Assembly (NCBI RefSeq): GCF_000003815.2
Contig: NC_049987.1
Location: forward strand, 12,422,778-12,486,777
DNA: 64,000 nt
Direction: 5' to 3'
From: Branchiostoma floridae
Lineage: Eukaryota > Chordata > Leptocardii > Amphioxiformes > Branchiostomatidae
Shown piece after piece: positions 38,170-49,800 of this stretch. The notes below the pieces were generated by a model. The model searched no databases, was not told the origin of the DNA, and was given only the letters and a program-made list of their open reading frames with translations. The first letter of the stretch is position 1. The number at the start of each line of letters is the position of its first letter. A program made the position numbers and the translations under genes.

Positions 38170-39049
38170 CGAGGGGTGATCAATAAGTCCTCGGCCTCAC
38201 CAACAAATAACAAGCACAACTCAGATTTTCAGGCGAAACTTCATAGTATGAAGTCTTTTATCAATATCCTCCAAATTTCAAATCATTGGAGTCATTACTT
38301 TCCAGGCATTCGTTTTTTCTAAATTAGAAGGTAAGTGGCGAGAAAAAGAAGGGTGAAGTGTGATCAGACAATTTGATCTCACACCTCAGGTTGCAGATCA
38401 ATTGTCCACCTCTTTTTTCGTTATAACTTACCTAACATTACTGGGTGTCGCCTGCAACATAATGATCACGATAATTTTAATTTTGGTACACACTTATATA
38501 AGACTTTATACATGTACGTGGGGTTATCAATAAGTCCTAGGATTTACCGAGAAATAATAAGCTCAGCTCAGATTTCGAAGCATAGATGTCAAGTATAAAG
38601 TCTTATATAAATTTGTACCAAAATTCAAATTATTGTGATCATTACTTTGCAGGCGACACCCAGTAACGTTAGGTGAGGGAGAAGGAAAAAAACGTGGACA
38701 ATTGACCTGACCTGAGTGTGCGGGTCAATTTGCGCTGCTGGAAGTTAGAAACCCAATTCTTTTTGCTTGAAATATGAAGAGAATCATTATCAAACATTTT
38801 GACAATGTCTTTTGTTAATTTACGGCATGGGGAACTCGACCCACACATGTCTGATCACAATTCACACCACTTTTTTCTCGCCACTTACCTTCTAATTTAG
38901 AAAAAACGAATGCCTGGAAAGTAATGACTCCAATGATTTGAAATTTGGAGGATATTGATAAAAGACTTCATACTATGAAGTTTCGCCTGAAAATCTGAGT
39001 TGTGCTTGTTATTTGTTGGTGAGGCCGAGGACTTATTGATCACCCTTCG
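38170..39049. mobile_element. 880-bp foldback element with a second foldback nested inside
   Basis: About 180 bases at the left end (cgaggggtgatcaataagtc onward) are inverted at the right end (ending gacttattgatcacccttcg), flanked by TA on both sides (38168-38169, 39050-39051). Inside, 38408-38520 and 38560-38690 form another inverted pair starting 'ggggttatcaataagtccta', a related terminus. The CGAGGGGTGATCAATAAGT end is of mariner/Tc1 type. No transposase frame. Confidence 0.85.
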
Positions 39050-40192
39050 TATATACACATTGTAGTGTATTAGATAACTGCTGGAGATAGAAGAGTCCGT
39101 CATTCTGTGAACAAGGTCGTCAGAGTTCGTCCGAATATTTAGAGGGCTAAATCCCTATAGTTTAATTCCAGTATTGGATGTAAAGTGTTGGCATTTCTTT
39201 AATGTATGCCAACACAGATGAACTTTCAAGCTAAGTAATTATTAGATGAGCTAAATCAGGAATACCATTGCCATGTGGTACGTGTAATATAACGAGGAGG
39301 TTAAAATAAGAGGTTGACCTTGATATAACATATAGAGAAGAAACAAAAGGAGTGGAACGCCCTTGGTCTGTAACGACATGACTGAGATACCAGAAGAGAA
39401 GAACCGGCATAGAACATTCCCAATCGAAGTTCTCTGATGCAGTTATGAAACGTAAACGAGACCTACTTTCGACTGGATACTCCGGCTATAGCTACCAAAA
39501 CACGTATCTAATAGACTGAGCTCTGACGTATCCTACTTTTAGAATATTTCACAAGTCTTAACTTGGCTATGGTGGCCCCATTATTCGCATATCGTCGTCC
39601 GGACGTAGCTGCTTACGAGTATTTGCAATTCATTAGTTCTCGAAACCTCGTGGTAGACTATCACTTTTCTTAATAACAGGCTTCGATATCCTCCCATTTT
39701 AAGACTGGGAGGTATCAGATATAACACAATTTAGCAGGTAGACAAAAACGTTTTCAAATGCAGCGTCCAAATAAAGGGGATATCTTACTTACTGAATGAC
39801 AAGTGAAGCACCCGACCGGAAATTCAATACACAGGACTGACAGTGCGATGTGCTCACAGTGTTCTGATAACCGTTTACCCTTCCATAAGTGGTGAAGAGT
39901 TATAAATTGCCGGTAAACAAAAAGACGTTTTCAGTCCTGATTTACTCGCCTCAGACTGAGTAAGATCTATAGACGAGACGTCTGGGACTGGACACGACGC
40001 GCTTCGCTTCGAGAAGGCTAAGGTAGGTAAGCGGTTTCAAAAATGTCTTACAGGTAACCTCGAACGTCAAGTCCGACTGCACCTTCCTTTGAACTGTAAA
40101 TGTCCTTTTGAAGAGGAAGTACTTGAATTTTCCTGGAGCCAATTTCGAACCTGAGGATATTAATGTAGAAGATACGTTTACCAGTAGGGCTT

Positions 40193-40429
40193 TTACTTGG
40201 TTTTGCTCCCTTGGAAACATCTCCGATAGGAACGATTCATGACATCGACGGTTTGTTTTAGATCGACAAACTTCGAGAACGCCATACAAATCTCTGTTTG
40301 ACTGTTGCCAAAAAACTGCTCAACTCTGAATTCAGAACCTGGCTTCCACCGCTCAGGAGCCAGATATCCGGACGTCAGACACGGGATTCCGACAAACTGA
40401 ACACTCCTATCTGCCGTACGAAGCGTCAT
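40193..40429 (-). CDS. doubtful 78-residue open frame
   Basis: The minus-strand frame begins MTLRTADRSVQFVGIPCLTS and ends at a stop after CFQGSKTK. It has fairly even composition and no repeat character. A second overlapping frame continues to 39951. No splice donor that extends it convincingly was found, and I recognise no domain. It may be chance, a gene fragment, or an old element. Confidence 0.15.
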   Translation of the reverse strand: MTLRTADRSVQFVGIPCLTSGYLAPERWKPGSEFRVEQFFGNSQTEICMAFSKFVDLKQTVDVMNRSYRRCFQGSKTK

Positions 40430-41542
40430 GCATAAAAACTCTGCTATTTCCTAGATGATAGAACTGTTTGAACAAATATCAATGAACACTCTGGTGTTAC
40501 GTTACTTATATATCTTAATGTACCCCAAACAATTCTCAGTCCGGATGATTACCTATGTACCATGTTTCTGTAAATATTGATGTCAATGTTCTATCGTTCG
40601 TTCAGATTTCTAGCTCAATTAATGCGTCAAGAATTTTTTTAAATTTTAAATGTTATGCAGGGTTTTAACAATTCTTTTTTTACCGCAAAGTTTACCTCCT
40701 AAGTTTTAGAGTAATTCTCCAGTAAGACGTGTGTACAGTACGTATGTAAATACCATCACAATTCAGACTTTGTTGTTTCAAAGGAATTAAGAAAGTGCAG
40801 CAGTTTTGAATAGAGACTTAACTTCCTTAGAATGTGAACCTCTAGTTTAGCACGATTACGTGTATGTGGACATATGCTGTCTTGACGACAGAAGTGGCCA
40901 AAGTATACCTTCATCAACTTCGACTTCGTACACTTCGCGTCGACCTACAATGATATATCAAGACTACGTAAGAGACAATTTTGTGGCGATGTGGTTGATT
41001 GCCAGCCGCGCGCCATCTTAGTTAGCTGTCCTATACGCACAGGAGACAAGGCAAACTATCATGGTACACAGGCTAGTCGTTTTCACCATGATAATCGGAT
41101 CGCGTTCTGTGCATTCGTCATTCCTAGTCTGGGCTTCACTTTATTTTGATTTAAGGTTGTTTCAGCAGGAGTACATGACTCTCGAGCTCTGCTAATACAT
41201 CTTTATCGGCTTGTCCAGGAATACATGCTACTGTTTCTACCACTGAACGTCAGCACACTGCACTAGTGGCCACTACCAACCGACAGCACAACAGCTTACA
41301 CCAAGATCGGCCAACATAAATAGGAAAGTGAGTAAAATCAATCAACTGCTTATTCCGTTATAACAAAATAAAACGCCACAATGAATTCCCCATACACATG
41401 GTGAATTCCCTATATACATAGAATCGTTGCGATTTCCCATTCCTTGTATCTGATTGGGGGCTACCGTTAGCGTTATTACGTTATGGTTATTCTGCCCGAT
41501 GAAGTTGTTTTTCGATAGGTCGTCAATATTTCGATCGATCGT

Positions 41543-41731
41543 GTTAGAACTTGACAATACCAAACAGATACCTGCTGGGGCCACATTTTCAAACCGGGGC
41601 TCAGTCTCACAAACTTGTGCATATTTCTTGATTCACACCTTAAATGTTCGTTCCCAAAAATAGCCCGACTGGGCCCCGGTTTGAATATATGACCCCAACA
41701 GGTATCCGTTTGGTATTGTCAAGTTCTGTCA
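41543..41731. repeat. short foldback element, about 190 bp
   Basis: 'gttagaacttgacaatacca' on the left is inverted as 'tggtattgtcaagttctgtc' on the right. The arms continue with 'cagatacctg.tgggg' against 'ccccaacaggtatc', and 'aaaccggggc' against 'gccccggttt'. The spacer is about 70 bases. Noncoding, MITE-like; no clear target duplication seen. Confidence 0.8.
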
Positions 41732-41853
41732 CATTCCTCACAATTAACATGCGTCAAAATTCTTCCAAGTGTTCAGATTCAGAATTAACTTCATCGTAAA
41801 TATCACCATACGACATTTGTAGGCTGACTCTTTTCTAACACCATGTATTTCAG

Positions 41854-43649
41854 ATGTCCCAGATATACTGCTACCGGCGCGTGCCGCCACCATGGAGGCG
41901 TCACCGGGCGTTCCTTAGCGCCATGGACACAAAACTGATCAGTCTTACCACCGCCAAGTACTTCCCTGCAATCAGGAGGCCGGTGCACCTCTTCAAGAAG
42001 GGGCACTACTACAAGTAGGTCTTGTTTGGAATAAAGTCATAACAACATGGTAGCGCTGGGGCGTGCAACTGACAATGAATGTGACAATCCATGTCCAGGA
42101 CGTCACATGTTCTAGCCAATCATACAGTGCAATACTTTCACATTCAAGTGTCGCTAATATTAACTGCAAGCTTTGGTCCACTTCTGGAATCAAGAGCCTT
42201 ATATGTTTTTTTTAAATGGCTTTGATGATTAGTACATGCATGATAAGTGGCTGTAGTTTTTGGAATATACTTTGAGTCCTTACTGTGTCCCCTTTCCTTT
42301 TTTATCCACGCAGCGTTCTTGCTCTTGGCTCTGATCTTGAGGAAGCATCCACCAAACTGACGAAAGTCATCGGTCCGATGGAGTCCGAAGAGGAAGAGTC
42401 CGCACCTTCTCCAGAACCTGCCCCGGAGCCTGCGCCTGCTGTGGAAGTGTCTGAGACGCCTCAAGAACCCGAGGCGGTGATTCCTGAACCTGCGCCAACC
42501 GAGCCAGATGTACTACCAGCTCCCGCCCCCTGTGAACCTGAGCCTCCTGTAGCAGACGTCCCAGCTCCGGAACCGGAACCAGTTGCTGAGGACCCCGAAC
42601 CTGCTGCTAAGGAAGAGGTGGCAGTCGTTGAAGAACCTAAACCAGCCAAACCAATTGTAACAGAGCCAGAGCCGGTTACTCCGGAACCAGAACCCGTTGC
42701 TAAGGAACCCGAACCTGCCCCTCCAGCAGCTGAGCCCGAAGCTGCAGAAGCAAAACCCGAACCACCTGTAGAGGAGAATAAACCAGAGCAGGAGATAACA
42801 TCAGCACCAGCACCAGCACCGGAAGCTCCAGCACCAGCACCGGAAACTCTAGCACCGGAAGCTCTGGAACCAGCACCAGCACCGGAAGCTCCAGCACCGG
42901 AAACTCCGGCACCAGCACCGGAAGCTCCGGCACCAGTACCGGAAGCTCCGGCACCAGCACCGGAAGCTCCGGCACCAGCACCGGAAGCTCCAGCACCAGC
43001 ACCGGAAACTCCGGCACCAGCACCGGAAGCTCCGGCACCAGCACCGGAAGCTCCGGCACCAGCACCGGAAGCTCCGGCAGAAGAACTAGCACCAGCACCG
43101 GAAACTCCGGCAGCAGAACCAGCACCAGAAGTTCCGGTACCGGAAGCTCCGGCAGCAGAACCAGCGCCAGCACCGGAAGAGACGGCACCCGAAGCTCCAG
43201 CAAAAGAATCAGCACCAGAACCGGAAGCTCCGGTAGCAGAAGCAACCCCTGCACCAGTAACTCCGACACCGGAAGCTCCAGCGGCAGAACCAGCACAGGG
43301 CCCACCCGTAGCAGAGCCAGCACCAGCACCCGAACCTCCAGCACCCGAACCAGCAAAAGTAGCTGAATCAGCAAAGGAAGCACCAGCAGAATCATCTGCA
43401 TCAAAAGCCCCTACAGAGGCACCAGCCGAAGAAAAACCGGCACCACCACCGGCCGAAGAAACGGCGGCGCCAAAACCATCGACGAAGAAACCAGCGTCGC
43501 CTGGAAAGGCCACCACGGATGCCCCATCCGCGAAGAAGGAACCAGCGTGGAAGCAACAACTGAAACTCAAGAAAGCCAAAGCAAAGGAAGCAGAGGGTGC
43601 AAAGCAGGAAGCACCAGCACCGGCTTCACCGGTCGGTAACGCTGCGTAA
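41854..43649 (+). CDS. Pro/Ala/Glu-repeat protein, two coding exons, 498 residues
   Basis: Exon 41854-42014 (after acceptor tatttcag, ending AA|gtaggt) joins exon 42314-43649 (acceptor cacgcag) as YYN|VLALGSDLEE. The N-terminal 80 residues are basic and then ordered-looking: MSQIYCYRRVPPPWRRHRAF, DTKLISLTTAKYFPAIRRP, VHLFKKGHYYNVLALGSDLE. The rest is disordered, made of AEP, PAPE and EAPAPAP repeats, and ends with a Lys/Ala-rich tail. ATG lies exactly at the exon border, so an upstream 5' exon must exist and might add residues; ATG 41923 in the same frame is an alternative start. A canonical Kozak ATG at 41892 in another frame gives only an 8-residue peptide. AATAAA at 44527 could end the transcript. 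The family is unknown; PAE-rich tails occur in structural and cytoskeleton-associated proteins, but that is only analogy. Confidence 0.8.
42796..43380 (+). repeat. coding minisatellite, 21-bp unit (PAPAPEA)
   Basis: The unit ccggcaccagcaccggaagc recurs about eight times almost perfectly between 42900 and 43080, and in degenerate form on both sides. The unit is a multiple of three, so length changes keep the frame. Both strands stay open because of the composition. Confidence 0.9.
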
Positions 43650-44597
43650 TTAAGGCCAGCGTTTTGTACATATCTAATCTATCTAGTTTTTGGAGGAGCA
43701 TCATCGTATATGTAACTGTACGATTACAAACTCCCTGACGAATACACAAGAACCAACCAACGCCAAATGAAGCCATATTTGAAGCCATATTAACTTCATT
43801 TGCATCACACTGCCACTGCCAGGGTGATGCCGATAAGAAATGCATTACAGCTACAAAGTATATAAGAACAAAAACTTAAGTAAGCCCCGTAAGGCCAATA
43901 TCAAAATGGAAGTTAGACGCTTACTGATTTCGTCAGTATTAGGTACGGCCAACTCACCAAGCAGAGATTAGTGGGGAAATATTGTATCCCCCGTTTCGGA
44001 GCATAAAAGGTCGTAATTTTCCCCACCAACTTCTGCTTGGAGGGTAGGTATGGCCAGGCATGACTGTCAAGGCATTCTTGGTGGCTATTCCCATCAGATA
44101 TATACTGTATTAATGCGACTGTATTTAATATACACCTTATACAAAGCCAAAAGGGCAAGTAAAAGTACTGTACGGAAAAATTCAAAGCTTGGCATTCGAC
44201 AAACATTATTGATTTTGATGGACGTCCGCTGTAATGATGTATGTTAATAGAATGATTAGGACTTAAATGATGTCATCTACATTTGTTGTATTTTATCTGA
44301 CCCTTACTTCTTTCCTCATGACCCCAATGAAAAGTGGCCTGTAGGCCGATTTGAGCTTTCATAAATAGATAAAGGTTCAAACAAACTGCCAAACTGTGTG
44401 TTGTTACATATGTGTTAAACAACAGAACCATGTCGGAATCTATGAATGTACGAAAAGGACCTTGGAAATGTAGGGCAAAGGCTTACGCCGTGCAACTTTC
44501 TTGCCCACTGTCTCTTAATCTATACCAATAAACTATTTCTGTGTCAAAAGTTGGACAGCGCGTCCGGATCCATTTTGATTAGAATCATAGACGTATA

Positions 44598-45440
44598 ATG
44601 AACAAGACATAACGGAGGGTCTGCATGCTCTTTTCCGTAAGGCGTAGGCAGGCCAGCTATTTTGTCTCACGTAATTCGTAGTGAGAATGGAAAATTTACC
44701 GTAAAGCGTAGCCAGTGCATTTCACGTAAGCGTAATCTAGCCCAAAAATTTTACGTAAAACGTAATCTAGCCTAAAAATTACCCGTAAATCGTAGTCTGG
44801 CCTCCCAAATTTCGTAAGTTGAATTGTAGTCTACCAGTACATTTTATCCCTCAAAACAAAGGAAATTGCGTTTCAAAGGATCAAGATTTCAAAATTTTGC
44901 CGGACCTCCTTTGCGACTATTCGGTCATCGACATGGTGAAAATTGTACTGCTAAAAATTGCTAATAGAAATGTCATTGAAGTTATAAATTAGCTTTATTT
45001 ATTTGATGGGCAAATTTGCCCATCAAATAAAATGCAGGAAATATCATTTTAGAGGGTCAAGATTTCAAAATTTTCATGGTCCTCCCTTGCGCTCGAAATT
45101 CTGAAAATGATGTTGGGGGATGTGACGTGTCAAACTCAAACACCCTTTTTGCTGATAGAAATGTCATTTAACTCAGCTTTATATAATAGCCAAAAAAACG
45201 TAGGAAACGCGTCTCAGGGTGTCAGGATTTCACAATTTCCCCGGACTTCCCTTGCATGCCCCCCGCCCTTGCCTAGTGTTGCCAGTCTTTCAGAATTTAG
45301 CGTAAACCATTGCCGGCCTTTCTGAATTGAGCGTAAAGCGTTGCCAGCCTTCGGAATTTAACGTAAAACGTAGTCGACCGTCCTGAATTTAGCGTAAAGC
45401 GTTGTCAGGACCCCCCATGCAGACCCTCATGACGGGATGG
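44598..45440. repeat. degenerate repeat block with 'gcgtaaagcg' motifs and inverted ends
   Basis: The ends are inverted: 'ggagggtctgcatg' near 44615 and 'catgcagaccctc' near 45417. Inside, short units with 'gcgtaaagcgt.g.cag' recur at both flanks (44640-44820 and 45290-45410). In the middle, three direct repeats open with 'tcaagatttcaaaatttt' or a variant at about 44880, 45057 and 45222. Likely a compound non-autonomous element. Confidence 0.65.
44998..45031. repeat. perfect 34-bp palindrome
   Basis: 'tttatttgatgggcaaa' is followed directly by its exact reverse complement. It lies at the centre of the repeat block 44598-45440, consistent with a hairpin-centred element. Confidence 0.95.
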
Positions 45441-46715
45441 CTATATACTTGTACTGGGGGTGTAGAGAATTCTAAGTCGTATTTCTGTTAGCACCCTAAC
45501 AGGCCACTGTGCCACATCTCATGTACTTCATGTGATGCATGCATAATGTACTAAAATTGATAACTGAGCTGTGCATCATTTGTTTCTCAGTTTTCTGCGG
45601 GAAATGGGACATCGAAGCTTCAGGATGAGACAACAAAAAGAACCTCTTTAATACTGTAGTATGTATATATACCTTCTAACCCAAAGTTGTCAGCAATACT
45701 TTCAATTATTTCAGCCAGGGTGTGATCATTACAGCCAAGCAGACAACGCTAAGAAAAGAAAGGTTAGAAGTTCAAAGTGCCATTCAAAAGTGCCACAGTC
45801 CCATATGCATGAGGCAAATGGTGAGGCATAGGTGATAGATCATGTGGACATATACCCAGTGCACTCCGATAACTTGTACAGAGGTTGACTGTGTTGGCTG
45901 TAGATACGAGTTGACCGTAGAGATTTCAAGGTTAAAGGTTCATACAGCAGTCGATATTTGCATAGCCTAATTCTTACTAGCCTGTTCTATTCTATTTACC
46001 CCGCACCTCCGCCACCCGACACCGTCGTGTGTACGTGAGCACCCGCACAGAGACAACACGGTATGTTGCTGTTGTTTTTACAATAGATTGGTTACGAGAG
46101 TAGGGATCGTTAGGATAAGGGTTTCGGCCCAAGGTTTCACCCCGTCCCCTTAATGGCACTAGCTATAATTGTTCTCATAAGATTTGCCCCCTGTTAGCCT
46201 TTTCTATTGTGCGTAGAGCAAATTACGAATGTAGTCGTCTGCACTGCTTTGGCTTCTCTATAGAACGCCTGTATCCATTGATCCTGTATTACAAGCTCGA
46301 ACCTATATGTAAAATATATCATCCAATCTAATATGAGTGTTAGATCCCAACAGTTATCACAGGCAATCCGTATGATGAATTAGTCTGCAACGTTAAATGT
46401 TTACACAACTGAAAGACTTGTTCCGCTCTAGACAGTGTGAAATCGCCATAGCGACGATAAGTGGACGACAATCATGTCGGCATAATAGAGTTTGCTGCGC
46501 AGAACAGACCTTGTGTCATTTTAATAAGCCTGCATTATGAATAGGCACACGCCCCGTTTTCCAATGGGGGAAACCTGTCCGTCCTCCCTCCATCTTGCCG
46601 CAGGTGAAAGCAGACCACGGGGGAGAAGCGGAATAATTAATGAGAGCTTTAAACGCTTGCGTGACTGAACAAAACACCCGTCTGGCTGGATAGGTGAGGT
46701 GAGTCGTCCCACAGC

Positions 46716-46769
46716 ATGGCGGACGCCATGCGCAGACACTGCGCCCGCTTCTCGGACAAACACGCCTAA
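46716..46769 (+). promoter_or_regulatory. upstream open reading frame (17 codons) before the giant gene
   Basis: ATG 46716 has A at -3 and G at +4 (agcATGG), a strong start context, and encodes MADAMRRHCARFSDKHA before a stop 41 bases ahead of the main start. If this stretch is in the mRNA, ribosomes would usually initiate here first and reach ATG 46811 by reinitiation. It could instead lie in an unseen intron. Confidence 0.4.
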
Positions 46770-46810
46770 ATTCCTTTCTGTACACTGGTCGGTGGGAGAA
46801 CAGCGTCAAG

Positions 46811-49800
46811 ATGATCCGCGACACGTCGTCGCCGTTCCAGAAGATCAAGTACAAGGTGGTGCGGAAGGAGGGGGAGGACTCACCGACGGTTGAAGAGTCG
46901 ACCGGTTCCACCCAGGTGAGTGTCAGTAGCACTACAGTAACTACCACACGTAAAGCCGTCCTGGGAGCTGGAACGGCGGCTACTGTTCAAACAGAGCTAG
47001 TCGGCTTGGAGGAAGTTGACGAGGTCAAGAAGTTAGTAAAGAGTTATCTTGAGAAAATCGAGAAGCTAGAGGAGGAAAATGCGTCGTTACGTGACACGAT
47101 GGGCGCCAGTGCTGCCATGGCGGCAGGCGAAGGGGACGAAGGGGGAGGGCGAATTACGTCCCATTCTCACGCGCTTCAGTGCCCGACTTGTGGGACATCG
47201 ACCGAGGAACATGCGGCCGGATCCTCACAGACATTACAGCTTGGATCCGTGCAAACATTGACTCAGACAGGAATCCGAAGCGAGGAGGCTATTGACACTG
47301 TCACAAAAGTAAGCCAAACGGTTAAGGTATTCAGGTCGAGTACACAGACAACAGACGAAACGTTCCATGAAGCCCAACACAGAGACAGTACAGCTGATGT
47401 CGCAGTAACATCTGTCCAGTTTGGTCAGCAAAACCTAGTTCAGAAAGTCCACTCACTAGAAGTAGAAAACAAGGTACTAAAGAATAGACTGGAAACACTA
47501 GGTGAAACATATGACCCCGATTCCGCAGAAGTAGAGGACAGTTTTGTAACAATTGCCATGGGGCAGGAAGCCTTGGGTGAAGTGGACATACACACCCTGC
47601 AAAATTACAGTAAAGAAGAGCTACTGACAAAGGTCACACAGTTAATCACTGAAAACAAAACTTTAAAAGTGAAGGTTGAGGAAGTGCAAATTCTCAGTCC
47701 ATCTAAGGTAAATGACGCCGATAATACTGGGGGCCATCGGCGGGAGTTTCAGGAAATAGAGGGTGACAAGAGGGCGTTAGAACAACTTGAACCTGAAGCT
47801 AGATTGGCATTGTTCCAAGAGGGAAATGCATCATTGACAGTACAAGTGGAGCGACCTAAAACGGCACAGAGTCAATCAAATGACGCAATGCAGACCATCA
47901 TTGAGAACAATCTAGTGCAAGGCGAGTCATTTACGCATGCGCAGTATGAGCAACAGGTGGTTGACATGCAAGTCCAAATTGACAAACTCAAGGAGGAAAA
48001 CTCCACGCTCGCTGAGCAAGTACAACACTCGGCTGATGCAAGGACGGAGACACAAAAAGCCCAGGAGGAGGTCGCACACTTACGATCTGAAATCGAACGT
48101 CTGACCACAGAGAAAGACAACTACGCACAACAGGTCGAGAGGTCACGGGAGGTCATTGCCCTCGGAGGCGATGGTGCGTTACGTGAGCTCACAGAAGGGA
48201 TAAGTAGCCTGCAAGCACAGCTGAAGGAGAAGACTGATGAACTGGAATACACAGAGGAGATCTTAGCTTCCAAAAGGGCAGAACTTGACACCGTTAGACA
48301 GCAGAAGTATAAGTTTGAGGATGAGAAGACTCGACTTGAAGGAGAAGCGTCAAAATTATCGGTGATGAGCCAAGAGATAGAAACTTTGAAAGCACAACTT
48401 GAAGTATCTAAGAAGGCCGAAGTAATGTTGGTGGAGACTCTTGAGCAAGTAGGGGCCCTGCAAACAGAAAATGCAAGGTTGGAGAGTGAACGGGGGGCAC
48501 TTAGTCTGAAGGTAGATGAAACAGCCAGGGACTTTATGAAGGTACAACTACTGGAACAGGAAGTGGAAAAACTAAACGTTGACCTAAAGAAACAGGAGGA
48601 AACTGAGAAAGAACTCCAAGACGTTAAAGAGAGCCTTGATGTAGCAAGACGTGAGAGAGCAAGTCTATTAGAGGACCAGGCGGCATACAACAGACATAAG
48701 GAAGACGTAAGGGAAGCAAAAGAAAAGATAGAAGTCTTGCAGGAGACGCTAGCTGTTCTAGTGGAGCAAGCCAGGGATACCGAAAAGATGGAGAGAGATT
48801 TGGAGACAGCACTGACGGAGGCTCGCGAGAATCTCGCAGCAGTCACGTCAGAAAAGGCCGTCCTTCTTCAAGACGCCGAGAGTCGAACAAAGGAGCTTGA
48901 AGCAGCAGAGGAGAAAATACAGACGCTACAGGGACAGGTGAAAGAATTGGATGCAAAAGATACGACACTCACAACAACAAAGGAACAGTTTGAGTACACA
49001 AAGAAAGAACTTGATGCTCTGCAGGTTAAAAATGCAGAACTGGAAACCCAAGTTGCTGAGATAAGTGACTTGAAGAAAGAGATCACCGTGGCACGCGCGG
49101 TGATAGAGCAGCTGAGAGAGGGCGACGAAGATACAAAGTCTAAGCACAAAGAAGAATCAGCCAAACTGGAGAATGACCTAAAGATATTCAAGAAAAACAT
49201 GGACGCCTTGCAAACAGAAAAGGACGCGATCGAAGGAAAGTTTTCATCGTCGGTGCAGGAGCTAGAAGAGACCCGTATCCACATCAAGGCACTGGAAGCT
49301 GAGAAACAGACACTGTTGACGTCAGAACAGAAACAGAAGGCAAAGGATCTACAAGAAGCGCAAGACCAGTTGAAAGTGTTGAGTGAGGAAAACAAACGGC
49401 TCTTAAAGGAGCAGGACAACTTTCAAAAACAGAGTGAGGACCTGCATGTAGCAAGAAAACAGATACAGAGCCTCCAGGAGAAGTTTACAACGCAAGCGGA
49501 GCTTTTTGACAAAATACAGGGCGATTTAACAAAAAATGTGGAACTCGTCCAAGATTTGCAGCTAGAGAATAAGAAGCTACAAGATCAGAATAAGAGCCTC
49601 AGTGAGAAGAAGGAAAAGGAGCACCACGAACGTGTCATCACACTTGAGACTGAGATTGTGGAGTTAACATCTCGTCTGGAGAAGGCCGCGGAAGCAGAGC
49701 GAGACTTACAAGTCAAGGAAAAAGAACTGGCCATCTTCCGTGCGGAAAAGGAACATTTAATAAAAGAAAGAGAAGTCTACCAGATACAGTTCGCCCAGAA

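Larger units (their letters stand above)
37468..41853. other. intergenic region between the 326-residue gene and the Pro/Ala/Glu gene
   Basis: Apart from the foldbacks at 38170-39049 and 41543-41731, this holds a dispersed repeat pair: 37647-37730 and 41430-41518 share cttgtatctgattgg, ggctaccgtta, and 'aagttgtttttcgat'. A minus-strand frame at 40193-40429 is listed separately as doubtful. I see no other gene. Confidence 0.6.
43650..46715. other. intergenic region between the Pro/Ala/Glu gene and the giant gene
   Basis: Holds the 3' end of the Pro/Ala/Glu gene (possible AATAAA at 44527-44532), a degenerate repeat block at 44598-45440, and then about 1.2 kb with no visible feature up to the presumed promoter and 5' UTR of the giant gene. 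I see no additional gene. Confidence 0.6.

Noticed and set aside
42461-43579. A 372-codon minus-strand frame rich in Gly, Ala and Ser, opposite the Pro/Ala/Glu exon (and a 234-codon Leu/Val-rich one at 42700-43404)
   Set aside because: Both are mirror images of the 21-bp coding repeat. They have no splice context or non-repeat domain, and the plus-strand frame joins a good upstream exon.
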